A stretch of DNA of 64,000 nucleotides from NCBI GenBank assembly GCA_030998015.1, contig JARWMV010000238.1, positions 620,001-684,000 of the forward strand, written 5' to 3'. This DNA is from Ceratorhiza oryzae-sativae (Eukaryota; Basidiomycota; Agaricomycetes; Cantharellales; Ceratobasidiaceae). This document shows positions 25,165-37,093 of this stretch, in pieces. The notes beneath the pieces are model-generated. The model was not told the DNA's origin. It saw only the letters and a list, made by a program, of their open reading frames with translations, and made no database searches. The stretch's first letter is position 1; each line of letters begins with the position of its first letter. Both the position numbers and the translations under genes were made by a program.

Positions 25165-25564
25165 GGTGGGGGAGGTGACAGTAGAACTGAAAGGTGTCAG
25201 GGCCGCGAGCGAGTGTGGGGTTTATAAGCCGGAAAGTGTGGGAGAGTTGGAGGCAAGTGAGCCCGCAGCGGTGCTGATCGAGAGACCGCGACGCACTAGG
25301 GACTTCTGACTCGCAGAACGTCTTGCCGGTTGCAATTGTTCTCGCAGCCTACGACAGACTCGTGACCCTGTCTTCTCGTCGACTATATGCGCGTTATCGC
25401 CAGCACCGACGGCGACTCGGGGTCCAACCCCCGAACAAATCGCTAAAAGCCAATTCGAACCGATCATGAGGTCACCGTGGGCTGGAGCTGTGGCACCGCC
25501 ACGGTCCAGCACGTCCTCGTGACCTGACCACGTGACTTTCCAGATCCTGATGTAAACGACCGCG
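25165..25564. other. Divergent promoter between GH15 gene and small membrane-protein gene
   Basis: 400 bp between two divergent start codons. It contains CACGTG (in GACCACGTGACTTTCC) at 25529-25534, only 30 bp before the plus-strand start. Confidence 0.5.
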
Positions 25565-26287
25565 ATGGACAGCCAAGTCGCGCAGCTGGCCGATCGGTGT
25601 GCACAGCAAGAAGCCACATTGGCCGAATTAGAGGTCTGTCGACTTGTTTCCGTGCGGCTCTCGTCTAATTTCGTTGCTTAGGAGACCCTCCGCGATGAGA
25701 TTGAACGCACGGCCTTGCTCTCTGCCGAATTACGGACAACGAGAGACAAATTAAGTGTGAGCTCCTATTCTTTGTAGCCGCGTAATTGTCTCACGCTCCA
25801 AAAGATCCAGATAGGTCAGATTGGGCACATTACCGACAAATCCTTGCCGGTCATATCGGATCGTTTGGCTCATGCTCAGGAGCGTGCCCTCAAAGCCCGT
25901 TCGCAAATACCCAAGCTCACTAGGGAAACAACAGCGGCGGATGCGAGTTTTGCCAGCGGACACGAAAAGGTGCGTCGGGACTTGTCCTCGTGCTCTCTGT
26001 TACTTACGTCGTTGCTACTTGGCGTTTCCCAGGCTAGACGCCTTGCCACCGCACTTCGCACCCACACCGCTCATTGGACGACAAAACTCATTCGCATTCT
26101 CCGCCGAGAGGCTCCTCCTGATCGGCACACCGTTGCCATGGCGGCTGTTCATGCTGCTCTCTTTCTGGCTGTACTGGCGGTCGTTCGTTGGGTTGCCGCC
26201 TGGGTTGGATGGGACATCCTCAGACGATATGTTGATGCCAGACGACCACATATTCATCAGCTTTTGAACATCGAGCCGAGGGTGTAG
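25565..26287 (+). CDS. Small coiled-coil protein with C-terminal membrane anchor
   Basis: Four exons: 25565-25633, 25682-25756, 25811 (or 25805)-25969 and 26033-26287, about 185 residues. The N-terminal half is amphipathic, heptad-like helix (LADRCAQQEATLAELE, ETLRDEIERTALLSAELRTTRDKL). A hydrophobic segment near the end (AAVHAALFLAVLAVVRWVAAW) is followed by a short basic tail, giving a tail-anchored layout. I do not recognise the family. SNARE- or tether-like proteins share this layout, but no SNARE zero-layer residue can be assigned. The last intron (25970-26032, 63 nt) is in frame and stop-free, so a retained form would add 21 mostly hydrophobic residues. The 3' end is 105 bp from the convergent NPL4 gene. 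Confidence 0.6.
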
Positions 26288-26392
26288 ATGAATTCGTTTC
26301 GTAGCTTTGTTGAGTTATTTGTTTCGCTGTCGCACCGCATTTCATGTGTAAACTATGACATTCAATATCTCCAAGTACATTCATTGATATCC

Positions 26393-28671
26393 CTACCCAG
26401 CTAGCGGCAGCCCGCATACCTCACAGTCTGTTCTACCTGGTTCATTGACGAATGTGCAGTGTGGGCATGGTCGTGAGCCAGCGTCCCCGCTATTCATCAC
26501 TTCATCTCGTAGCTCGGGAGGTATCTCAAAGGGTGAGTCCGGCTGGGGACCACCACCAATAGTCCGTCCCGAAGCTAAGGTGTAGTAATTAGTAGAGACA
26601 ACTAAAAGTTAGTTACAAATAGGACATACGAGCGTGTTCTTGAACAACCGCCATCAACGTCTGCCAACCGTCAGAGTTCATTACGCCTTCCATAAGCTTC
26701 AAGCGTTGGTCACTCGGTGCTGTAACCGCCTGGACTAGTTTCTTGAACTCGCGCTGACTCGATGTCAAAAACCAACGAATATAATTCAATTTTAGCACAA
26801 CTCACTTGACCAAGCAAGCCCGTGCTAGGCAAGAACAGGAGCAGGTGAAAGTTGCTAAAGTAGTCCATGACCTTCAAGACACTTGTTGCATTTGTCAAGT
26901 CCGTTGCTCCTAGTTTGTGCAAGTCTTGGGCTATAGTCGAAAGTTCTTGCGATTCCAAGCGAGGTCTATTCTCGATTGCGAAACTATTGTTCCTGAATAC
27001 TGGCGAAGGAGTTATTGGGAAACCATGAGTGACCTATCCTTGGTGATTAGAGCACCTAACTCTGCAGCACTTGAGATTAACTCACGTTGATGAGAAGATA
27101 TTCAACCGGGAACGCCGGTCGTGCGCTCTTCTGCACATCCCGTCCGTACTCGTTCCTGTACCGATAAAACACCTCAGGAACATATCGGTCCGGCCCTTCC
27201 TCCTTGACTCGTATAATCCCCGGATCCACACTCGCCTCGACAATATCTGCATCGACCATCGCCGAAGCTTGGTCACTCGCCATATACGCTTCGATGCCAA
27301 CACCCCCGTCCTTGTCCCCAGATAGCACAGCGGTGACGAACCGGCTGCTAAACACTCCAGATGGGCTAGCACGCGTCGCAAGTGGATGACGTTTCTGGAC
27401 CGCCGCTGCAAAGAGCGTCTCTTGTGCACTAAGGAAATAGGAGCCTGCATGTCGTTTGCACGTCGACTTGGTTCGGTCATTCTCCTCCGGCGTCAAATCG
27501 GTCCAAATCATCCCAACTACTTGGAGCCCGCCGGCGCAGAGTGCTGCTAGTTCCTTCACGTTCGTATCGACATCCCATATGTGCCCCTCTTCGATCGTTA
27601 AGCCGTCAACGTCGCCTTCTTGCGGAGGTTCGACAATAGCCTCTACAACTGCCTTGATCCCCATAGGCACAAGATCGTGTGGCTCGAATCGACCAATCAT
27701 CCATCCGAAGCGTTGTTTGCCAGTCGTGCGCCATGCCCGCAGGAATGCATCAACAATATCCGGCGACGCAAGCTCCAGGTGATCGACAGTTCGGTATGGT
27801 TGTTGTTGTAGCGTAATCGCACTCGGCTGGCACGCACTGCAGATCCCATTGGGCCAGGGAGGGTGCCCACGCGGACACGGGTTCACCACACGGTATGAGA
27901 GTGGGCTGAGTGGTGGAAGGTGCGCGCTTGACGAGTTGGAGGAAGCAGGTGGGGTGAGTTTCCGTAGATAGGCATGGAAGGAGAGATGTTTGATCTTGTG
28001 TTCTGCGTGATATTTGAGATCGTATGGCTAGAACAAAGATTGTGTCAGGTGTCGAGTTAATTACGAGTCCGGAGATATAGCTCACTTCCAGAGGCATACA
28101 GTAATCGCACATGGCATTTGATCCGTGCCTACAGAAATTTGTGTCCCGTTGGCGCTGGATCTTGCCATCCCGAGAGCGCCAGTAAGTGTCGACTGGATCT
28201 TCAACTACAGTCTCCCATGGTTCTGGTTCGCGCTTTGTAGCCGTTGGCTGCGGTTGGGTCGGCGCACTAGCCTGTGTTGGTGCAGGTGCAGCCTGAGGTG
28301 CTTCCCCTTCTCGAGATTTGTAAGTCAAAAAGAGCAAGTCGCCGTGGCTTAAATGGTTGGTTAGGCGCGCAGCCTATTCAAAGGAATATCCTGACGCACT
28401 TCAGTCCCAACTTCTTCAAGGTTCGACCCTTTAGCGCATCGAGAGGCGTCTCTCCACCTCGTGGCTGGTTGGATATCTGCAGAGAACTCAAGTCTGCGTT
28501 CACGGTTGTCGCGATTATCTATCCGGGAGCTAGTTTCAGCGGCGTTAGGGCAAGGGTAATGTACGTAAAGTGCACCTTCTCAATCAGCTGTGAGCCATTG
28601 CCATCGTTTGGAATGTCCAACCTAAAGTTCCCATCCTTCGACCTTATACGAATCAACTGGAGACGCGTCAT
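26393..28671 (-). CDS. NPL4: NPL4, Cdc48/p97 cofactor, with C-terminal NZF zinc finger
   Basis: Works with Ufd1 to bring polyubiquitinated substrates to the Cdc48 unfoldase. The N-terminus MTRLQLIRIRSKDGNFRLDI...GETPLDALKGRTLKKLGLKHGDLLFL is the ubiquitin-like domain. Next comes a linker, then the paired zinc-finger NPL4 region (FCRHGSNAMCDYC...NPCPRGHPPWPNGICSACQPSAI). The MPN-like NPL4 core follows (YRTVDHLELASPDIVDAFLRAWR, RFGWMIGRFEP, PPQEGD, VGMIWTDLTPEE, CKRHAGSYFLSAQE). The last exon encodes CPHCTFVNEPGRTDCEVCGLPL, an NZF finger that binds ubiquitin in animal NPL4. Budding yeast Npl4 is known to lack it. About eight GT-AG introns. Confidence 0.92.
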
Positions 28672-29477
28672 CAAATGGTCAGATGAAGCTGCCTCAGAGG
28701 GCTAACTAATGGATCATATGTATCTTACCATGTTAGATAGGCTCAGAAATCTATAATTATCTGTCTTATGGATCTTCCTGGTGGTCGCTAGCGTTAGATT
28801 CAGTCGCTGGGCGGTTGCGCGTTATAGTCGTCTGGATGCGTGACGCACGCGCGGCCTGCAAGCGCTACTGGTAGAACCCTGACAGACCCTGATCGACGGT
28901 GTTACAGCAAGCGCCGTTGTCGACCAAAACTTTCCAATAACAACCAGCATCCACCAACGTCCTCGATATGTTAAACCGACCTTTGCGCAAATTAAGCTAT
29001 AAAAAGGAATGGATGCTCTCGCACTATGACTGATAAAAGCATATATATGATCTTCTCTGCCGAACATATCTACATGTAGCTCGGAACCTTGACGGGCTCT
29101 ATGTTAAACTAGTCGGCGATATCGATGAATCTTTTTCACTTTCGCCTTGCAGATCGTGACCTTTCGTGTGCTATACGAGGGCGCGTTTTGATAGGTGGGG
29201 ACAGTTCGTATGACATTATTGTTGTTCTATCCGCCAATGATCCTGGGATGCTACGAGTTGCATGTAGAATTGCTGTCGGTACATCCTACTTTGAATCGTA
29301 ATATATAAGACTGCAATGCCTCAAATCAAGAAGACATGGATGTAGAATTGTGGGACCAGAACTAAATGCCAAGGATAATAACAGCAAATATCGGAGCCAG
29401 CTGCCATTTGTCAAATCGGACACAACCCACAAAACCGGAATGAAATAAATCGGCCGAGGTAAGTCCTTCTGCGGAGC

Positions 29478-29588
29478 TGTGATATAACAGCGACAGAGGT
29501 GAACACATATCGCATTCAACCCTCGCCTTTTACTAGAGTTGACCGTGGGTCTGCCTCATTAATGTCGCATGCGAATTTTTCGGAATAG
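29478..29588 (-). repeat. Dispersed repeat copy B (inverted partner of 12928-13037)
   Basis: Reverse complement is nearly identical to copy A over ~110 bp, including the end of an open frame, its stop codon and following non-coding bases. Confidence 0.75.
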
Positions 29589-29788
29589 ATCTTCCTCAGA
29601 AGATTCAACCCCTTCATTTTTTTGGGTTTCCCCATATAATCCACAACTTCACACCAAGTGAACCTTATGACAGGATGATCCTTTGTTTGGCACCAGGTTG
29701 TGGGAACTGCGATGTTCAAAAGATCAGGTGGGAGGAATGTTACGATCCTGCCCTCTGCTTTCTCGAACTTTGCGTGAACATCCGCCAC
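29516..29788 (-). CDS. Hypothetical ORF ending in the shared repeat
   Basis: A 90-codon frame whose body (VTFLPPDLLNIAVPTTW, VIRFTWCEVVDYMG) looks protein-like but matches no family I know. The end, YSEKFACDINEADPRSTLV, is shared with the frame at 12730-13005. It has no clear ATG start and may be the last exon of a larger or broken gene. Confidence 0.35.
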   Translation of the reverse strand: MADVHAKFEKAEGRIVTFLPPDLLNIAVPTTWCQTKDHPVIRFTWCEVVDYMGKPKKMKGLNLLRKIYSEKFACDINEADPRSTLVKGEG

Positions 29789-30570
29789 CTCTCGTGGTTG
29801 GGCTTAGGTCATCCGATCGTAGCACAACAAAATTCGTGACCTAGTCGAGCCCATGGCTAGTAAACTCGCGCAATGGATCAATGGCCCGCGTATTATCAAG
29901 TCCTCAAGCTCTTCCAGTTACACCTTTGATGGCCTGCAGGATTGTAGGAGAGATATCACCCTGTTACCTAAATTTCTTGGTAAATACGTCCTTGTGACCC
30001 ACGTGAACTACGGATGCCAAGCCCCTCTGCTGACAGCAGCTTTGTTGGTGTGCAAACATTCCAGGGGCATGTGGAAAGCGTACCTGGGGATCAAAAAATA
30101 GATGCTTTACGCAAAAAAAGAACCGAAGAAATAGCAGGTCAGGCACGCATGTCTTGAATAGTTAAATAAATCGCTATTATCGCAAGCTAACAAGTACACC
30201 GAGGTGTCAATACAAATACAACCCCAAACGGAGCAGAAGTTGTGTCGAACAACAGCGGGTGCATGCAATAAAAAGGCCAAGGAAGCACCCTACCGCAGGG
30301 GATGCCTACAATATATACAGTATGAAGCGCACCCGCTGGCTTGTTTGTCTAAAACGAACGGAAGGTGAAATGAGCGGACGATGTTAGAAATTACATCAAA
30401 GGAAAGTAAGGGTTTAAAGCGAGCATGAGTGTAGGCCAAGTGTCTAGTTGTTAATCCGAAAGAAATGCGAATGGGAATGAAGTGATGATCCGAAGGTAAG
30501 TCTATGGGTGTGCAAGACAGAATAGTCAAAACAGCCTCTGTTCATCTAACGTGTGAACTTGTTGAGCATA

Positions 30571-32845
30571 TTAGACTAAATTTACCTGTTAGTTGAACTG
30601 ATTTCATGTGAGAAAGCCGGCTGGTACGTACCCATTTCCCCTTCATGCTAACGGCAGAACGTTCCTTCATGGTGCTGTAGAACTCGTTCTTCTCTTTCGA
30701 CACGCTGAGCTTATGTCCGGACTTCAAGTGCTGGAGTGGTTGTCAGCTCACGCTCGACAGAACCGTATAATTTAACTCACCAGCTTGTCTGAGACGACAC
30801 CGAGCTTGAATGGCGAAGCCGCCAAAGCGGCTCGGAACACACTCTCGGTTTTCTCCTAAAAACACGTTAGAGAGGGGCGGAAAAGATTAAGAAAAGACTA
30901 CGCACCAAGCTTTCCTTGAAATGATCTACGGCCTCGGGCATGGCGGCGTTTCGGAGTTCCTTCAACGCGTCCCCCAGCTTACTCAGAGAAGGGCTACTCT
31001 TGTGTTTGCGAGGAGGTTCACAAACTCCAAGGTCGACATCGTCCATGAATCCACTCATGAACTCGTCATAGTCCGCACCAGCTCCGGGAGGCAAACGCTT
31101 TCGCTGAGGGGCATGGATGACCTCGGCACGATGAAGAACCAGTTCATCCTCATCGAAATCGTCAAGCGAGTCGGGGTTAGGAGTGATAAGAGTTCCAACA
31201 ACTTCAACAGCGTGCGCAAAATAGTCGGGCGAGGGGGAACTGCAACTGGGCTGAGACGGAGGGTGGTGGAAGATGGCATCGACGGGACAGGAGCCATGGC
31301 CGCCATGAGCAGGGCATTCCTTGGGGAGGTCGATCGTCGCTAGGCCGCCTTGCTTGATCCAATACCCATTTTCGCAGTCGAAATTGCACTTGGCAACATG
31401 GGGCGTGAGGGTGCGACCTTCGGCAGCCGCGTGGTACGCCGTGCGTAATGCCTTGACAGGTACCTGAGAAGGAAGCTTCTTAAGAAGGCCGAACAGAATT
31501 TCCGGTTCGCTAATGGGTTGGGAAAGTTCGTGTGTTAAGCGAAGGTAATTGGCATCAGGTGCGCTGAAAAATAGCCCGCAAGCTTCGAGCTCCTCGTCCT
31601 CTTCGTTGTAGACTGGCCTGGGTGGCAATGGCTTGCTCACAATAGACGATGAAAGTGCTGTCGCCGACGACGTAACACCAAGATGACTGTTAGAAAGTCG
31701 GGTTGCACGAGGAAAGGGCTGAAACCAAGTTAGAAATCGAGCCGAAAGGAGTTAAAATCGCTCACCTTCAAATAACTGCTCACCTGGCTTTCGGCTGTCG
31801 ATGGTGTGACATCCGCATCAACAGCGGCTGCGACGCGGTATGTTCGATCTAACGATGCTTTAGACTCTTCAACCTCAACCCGGTCCTCTTCAGCCTCCTC
31901 CTCCTCTTCGACGGAATCCAAAACGAAAGTGAACGCCGGATGGCAGTGATTATAATAAACGGATGTGGTAGGCAGAGTAGTGGGTGGTATGCCAGAGTGG
32001 CCGATGAAAACGGGTGGCCTAGGATCAACTCTCAAAAGATTGCTGTTGGTGATCTCGCCGGCCTCAGCAACCGGCATCAGCCCTCCATACGCGCCCTCGT
32101 TGTCAGGAGTGTCCAAGGCAATCGAACTAGAAGAGCTCGTAAACTGGTCGTCCCAGGGGTGATCGACAACGCGGCCCTGCTCATCAACCAGGACAATCCG
32201 AGGTGGAATGGGACCCTGACTGGAGGCTTCCTTGGTCTGGTGCACGAGTTTCAGACCAGTGGACATGTCGATCCCAGTGGGAATCTTCTTGGCAGCCACG
32301 TTGGAATTTTCCGCGCAAGTCGGGGGAGCATCGAAAGTTGAACAATTGGTATCTTTGTCGAGAAAAGGAGTATCGGGGCGGGAGGCATATCCAGAGTCAA
32401 CCGGGCTTGGCGAGGAGATTTCTGCATCCGGTGATGGTCCTGACCCAATTTGAACATGCAGGACAGGGCGCGAGGATGACCGGGGCACACAAGGGCCGGA
32501 GCTGACGGACTCGAATGAGGTATTGAGGCTATCTTCGTCGTCCGAGTCGCTGTCGTAAAAGAGCATGCTCGAGAGAAGGGTACTGACAAACCCAGAACTC
32601 GACGAAGAAATACTCGGGGAAGGCGACGACGGATAATCGGTTGGAGGCTCGGTATGATCCTTTGTGAGGTACGGGAGCTCAGAGGCTCCCCCATTGTCAT
32701 TACCACGCAAGTAGCCTCGTGATAAGATTGCTGTCGGAAGCGCGACCGACGGGGCCTTGTTCGGCGCAGGTTGTGGGACAAAAGGCTCGTGCTTTAGGTG
32801 AGCATGCCAGAGGTTGGAGGCGACAGTGTCGATGGGGGAGATCAT
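30571..32845 (-). CDS. Unknown Ser/Pro-rich acidic protein
   Basis: Five exons (31766-32845, 30906-31718, 30781-30855, 30632-30730, 30571-30585), all joined in phase 0, about 693 residues. The first half is Ser/Pro-rich and low in complexity, with an acidic run (EEEEEAEEDRVEVEE). The second half is more ordered: ELEACGLFFSAPDANYLRLTHEL, KALRTAYHAAAEGRTLTPHVAKC, a Cys/His-containing stretch (CNFDCENGYW...CPAHGGHGSCP), then a helical basic C-terminus (KLLKSGHKLSVSKEKNEFYSTMK). I do not recognise the family. The frame stays open upstream to 33118, but the ATG at 32845 (MISPIDTVASNLWHAH) is my chosen start because the upstream part is compositionally leader-like. Confidence 0.6.
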
Positions 32846-33591
32846 GTTGTTGCGTGCAGTTGAACGACTGGTGAAAGAACGGAAGGGGACAACGGAGCTC
32901 GTAAACAAAGCGGTGTCGGACGAGAAGTGTGCCGAAATATTGTGAGGAAGTAGGTTAGCGGTCTCTATATTGGAGTCGATAGTCTTCCTCTTCGCAAAGT
33001 CCAGCTTCAACGTCGCCAGTGGAGGGGTCGCCGAAAACTGCAGTCGTAAGGGTAAAAAAGAGTGTGGTGGTAAGAGTCCGGAGGAAGACAAGGAGCTTCT
33101 GTACGGCAAACACTCCAACTGTCATATCAGGGTTGTGTGTCACGTGATCGCGGTGTACCACAATAAACCCCGCCAGATTCCTTGCGGGGTGCGGCACCGA
33201 ACTGACGTGCCTGATGTTTTTGCATAACATAGCCTATTAGTATGTATGGACACTCTGGAACTTACCGGAGCCATGGGACCATAGTGCGCCAAGGACATTG
33301 CTATACACAACGACAACCACAGTGCAGCGCACTCAAATCATGATCATGTATATAGAGTTGGTTTCCAGCGTTGACAGTACGATGGCGGCTGCTCCAATCG
33401 AAATACAGGATTTAGGGGAGGAGCCAAGCATGTTCAAATCAAAAATGCCCCCGCACGTGCAGTTGCATTACGGATGCCTCCACACTGATGTGGTAACGCC
33501 TCGATCGGTAGACTTGCATACGTACACCACCTCCCAGGTCCCCAGCCCGGTCTCACAGCAATACAATACATTAGGAGTAACAGGCTGAGAG
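32846..33591. other. Divergent promoter region before the cullin gene
   Basis: 746 bp between divergent starts. CACGTG occurs at 33141-33146 (in GTCACGTGATCG) and 33454-33459. No gene recognised. Confidence 0.45.
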
Positions 33592-36500
33592 ATGGCTCTA
33601 GTGCTATCAAAGTATGGAGATGCTCTCACACTTCTCAAAGCGCAGCGTAAGGACGGAGACCCTCCTCCGAAAAAGACTGCACGCTTAGATCCATCAGCTC
33701 CAGGCTCGGCATCCAAGTCGGCATCGCTGTCTGCGTTGCCTGGAGGGCCGATTAAACTTGCTCTTATCAATGGACCCGGTGAGTCCGGTTTTATTATACT
33801 AGTGCTTGCCATTTCTTCATACATCCGAATCCTATCAGTGTCTACCGAGCCTCCTTCGGGATATAAGAGGACGTTGCTCGGTCGCATGGCGAATACAATC
33901 CGAGTAACTCTTCCGACAGCAACGTCTGGCGACGAATGCATGTCAATCACTGAGGCTTATCATGCATGTCGGACCCTAGTACGGGCAATGGACATGGGCG
34001 AAGATATCTATCGAATCCTGTCCCAGCAACTAGAACAATACATCACCAGGTTATCATCGAAAATGACGGGCAACCATGAAGATCTATCCAAATGGATATG
34101 TCTTTTGGCTGAGGAATGGAGGTTATTCGAAAATAGGCTGGTGAGGCTTTTGTCGGTTCGATTCTCGTGAAGTCTATGACTCAACTCGTATTATATCCAG
34201 AAAACACTGCAATGCATGCTTTCGGATGTTGATCGCGTCTATGTTCCTAGTCGCCCCGCCATCACCACCATATAGTGAATAACAATCCGTCTATTACTCT
34301 TTTGGCGCCTATTACTTACAAATATCTAGCGATCTGGGGCTTGGAGCATTCCGGGATATGATAATGATCCAGTCAATAACCGACAAGATTCAAGAGGGAA
34401 TAGTGGACTGGTTGAACCAGGAACGTCTTAACGCGTACGTAATTTCCCTGCAATATATGTTTATACGCTAACGCGACCCTTCACGACAGCCGACCGGACA
34501 ATGCTCAACGGCAATCCATTCTCACGCTTCGCAACTGTTTAGTCGCACTTCGTCTCTATGGACAATATCTTGAGGAGCCCTACCTGGTTGCCACGACGTC
34601 GTATTGGACAGACGAAGGAGCCGTCCAACGCAATGCCGACGACTTTTCAGCTGCTGCCTATCTTGAAACCAGCATCGCGAACATCAAGGCAGAAGAAGAC
34701 CGTGCTCGGGTCGCTCTTCTCCCCGGCGGGTGGGAGCCTGTTGGAAAGGTCACAGAACAAGCCCTGCTCGCAGACGCAGCTCCAATGCTCGCTTCAAAGG
34801 CCCTAGCGACTCTGCTTGTCACTCAAAACAAGCCATTACTCAAAGCGACGTGTGAACTTTATCGTCATGCGGGGGCCCTGCAGGATTTCCGCATTGCGTT
34901 CAAAACTATTTTGCTCGAGAACGTCAGGGAGATTGTCATGGCGGGAGCAGACCCTGCAGTCGGGAAGAAATCTCGAACAAGCAAGGCCAGGAGCCGGGGA
35001 AAAACAGAAGATTTACATCCGGACGAGAAGATGGTTCCTGCGCTCATCGCGCTGCGAAGGTTTGCCAAGGAAGTCACCAGGGAATGTTTTGGTGAGATGA
35101 ATCGTGGGGATTTTGCGAGTGCTTTGGACGATGCGTTTAGCATTGGGGTCGGTGCGAGAGATTATGTACCGAGCGCCATGATGGCGCAGGCATTGGATCG
35201 GGAGATGCGTCGAGGACAAAGGGGCGAGAGTGACGACGTATGGAAAAATAAGCTCTTTAGCATCCTGGAGCTATCGAGGTATACGCGCGGTATGTGCATA
35301 CAACTCTGTATTTTGTGACAAATAACCTGAGTTTTCTGCAGACAAAGATGTGTTCCGCGAGATTTACACTCGGGCACTGGCCAAGCGGTTGCTTACTCAG
35401 TCGACAACTGACGATGATATGGAGAAGACTCTGATAGTAAAACTCAAGTCTGGTACGTGCTATGGCCTCATTGTCGACTGTATGCGAACAAAGCCAACCG
35501 TTTCTCGTTTAAGAATACGATCCCGAATTTTCCGCTGGAGACATCATGTTCAAAGATTTGCAGCAGTCTAGTGGTGACATGGAGGACTATCGACGCCGGA
35601 TTGAACATTCCGCGAACGAGCTGGATCAGTCGTTAAACGTGGTGGTCCTGACTCATGCCAAATGGCCATCGTTCAAGGAGCACAATATGCTTGCAGCGGA
35701 CGATGCATCCGAATTCGTGTCGAAGAAGCGGGGCCAGGCTCCCCAAGCAAATACAACAATGGTTGAGCTTCCTCCGAAAGCAAGTCGTTTACCCTGTGTT
35801 GAGTGACGTAAATTAACGCTCATCATCCTAGATGGCGGCGGCCCTGTACCGGTTCGAAAAACACTACAAGTCTAAACACGAGCGTCGGCGAATGGCTTGG
35901 TTCCATTCTTTGGGGACCGTTGTCTTGACTTCCCGTTTTCCCGGCGGCAACAAGGAGATATCGGTCAGCATGTACCAGGCGTTGGTCCTCTTGCTCTTCA
36001 ATGAGCAAGACCAATTTAGTGCTGCTGAGATCCAAGCAAGGACAAAGCTTGGTGGGTCTTTCTAGAAAATACTCGATGTTTAAACTGCCACTTACGTACT
36101 GCAACTCAGGCAAAGAAGACCTTGAAGTAACCTTGCAGTCGCTTGCCCTAGGGAAGAAGCGGGTTCTAGTTCGCGCTGATGCGAAAGCCACAAAAGATAT
36201 TGCAACGGCCGACGAGTTCAAGTGGAACAAGGAATTTACGGATACCAAGCGAAATTTCCGCATACAGTCGATCCAACAACAAACTACGGTACGTGTATAT
36301 GATTTTGCGGGGCGGTGGTCGCTAACAACGGGATCAGATGGAGGAAACTCAGGAAGCAGAAAAAGACATTGTCGAAGGCCGGTCGCATGTAATCGATGCG
36401 GCGATTGTCAGGATCATGAAGGCCAAAAAGACTCGGACGTACGAGCAGGTGAGAGCGTGGATCAGGGTATATGCGTCCCATTGATTGCCCAAACCGGACG

Positions 36501-36647
36501 CAGCTCAAGACCGAGACGATCGAGGCGCTGAAAAGGCATTTTCTGCCGACAGTGGCTGATATCAAGAAGCGTATCGATGATCTACAGGAGAAAGAGTACA
36601 TCGAACGCGACCCCAGCGATAAGAACGTGTTCCGCTATGTTGCATAA
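33592..36647 (+). CDS. Cullin, CUL4-type E3 ubiquitin ligase scaffold
   Basis: Scaffold of a cullin-RING ubiquitin ligase. Eleven exons: 33592-33778, 33839-34140, 34201-34274, 34330-34434, 34490-35289, 35342-35452, 35514-35779, 35832-36051, 36110-36288, 36338-36448 and 36504-36647, 832 residues. The N-terminal GGPIKLALI resembles the start of CUL4. Cullin repeats follow, then DKDVFREIYTRALAKRLL, MFKDLQQS, the cullin-homology LTHAKWPSF and MYQALVLLLFNEQDQFSA. The C-terminal winged helix holds the neddylation site IVRIMKAKKTRTYEQL with its Lys. The end VFRYVA is typical. The intron 35780-35831 requires a GC donor (GCAAGT); a read-through would stop. The first intron (33779-33838) is in frame and stop-free. 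CUL4 over CUL3 is a judgement from the N-terminus and the end. Confidence 0.88.
35780..35831 (+). other. GC-AG intron (donor GCAAGT) in the cullin gene
   Basis: The exon ends CCG AAA, the intron is GCAAGTC...CCTAG, and the next exon starts MAAALYRFEKHY. The GT four bases later would be out of phase, and unspliced reading stops soon after. Confidence 0.8.
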
Positions 36648-37093
36648 AGGCGTGTCGACCCCACGTGATCGCGTGGCGGATTGGACCGGCTACAGACCGT
36701 CTTTGTACTTGCGTTGCAATAACACCAGATCTAGCATTATTGGCTGTTTGCGTCTGGCAGCGCTCTCGGGCGGACAGCGACAACAACGGGAGCGCCAGCA
36801 GTGAAAGGAGCCAAACACCTGACGCCCGCCCTTAACAAGGGTCCAGCACCACAGGCCCAAATCACACCCCTCCCGCGACCGGGTTTCGACCAGCTCGACC
36901 ACGTCGGAGGACGTGTGCTCGACGTTCACGACTTGACGACCCGCATCACGACCATACCTACACTAACACACCTCTATTGACACGACCCCCAGATCGACTG
37001 TATTATCCTTGTTATTCATTTCCCCGCATCACAGTCTTGCCATTTACCACCTTTTTCCGACATCCTCACTTGCGCACACTCGACATCGACACC
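36648..37093. other. Intergenic promoter
   Basis: 446 bp between the cullin stop and the next start. CACGTG at 36662-36667 sits in CCACGTGATCGCGTGG just after the cullin stop. No gene seen. Confidence 0.5.

Larger units (their letters stand above)
28672..30570. other. 1.9-kb gene-poor region with repeat copy B
   Basis: Upstream of NPL4 and downstream of the unknown minus-strand gene. It contains the minus-strand frame at 29516-29788 (listed separately) and CACGTG at 30000-30005. A plus-strand frame at 29853-30101 has no recognised domain. No intact conserved gene seen. Confidence 0.45.
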
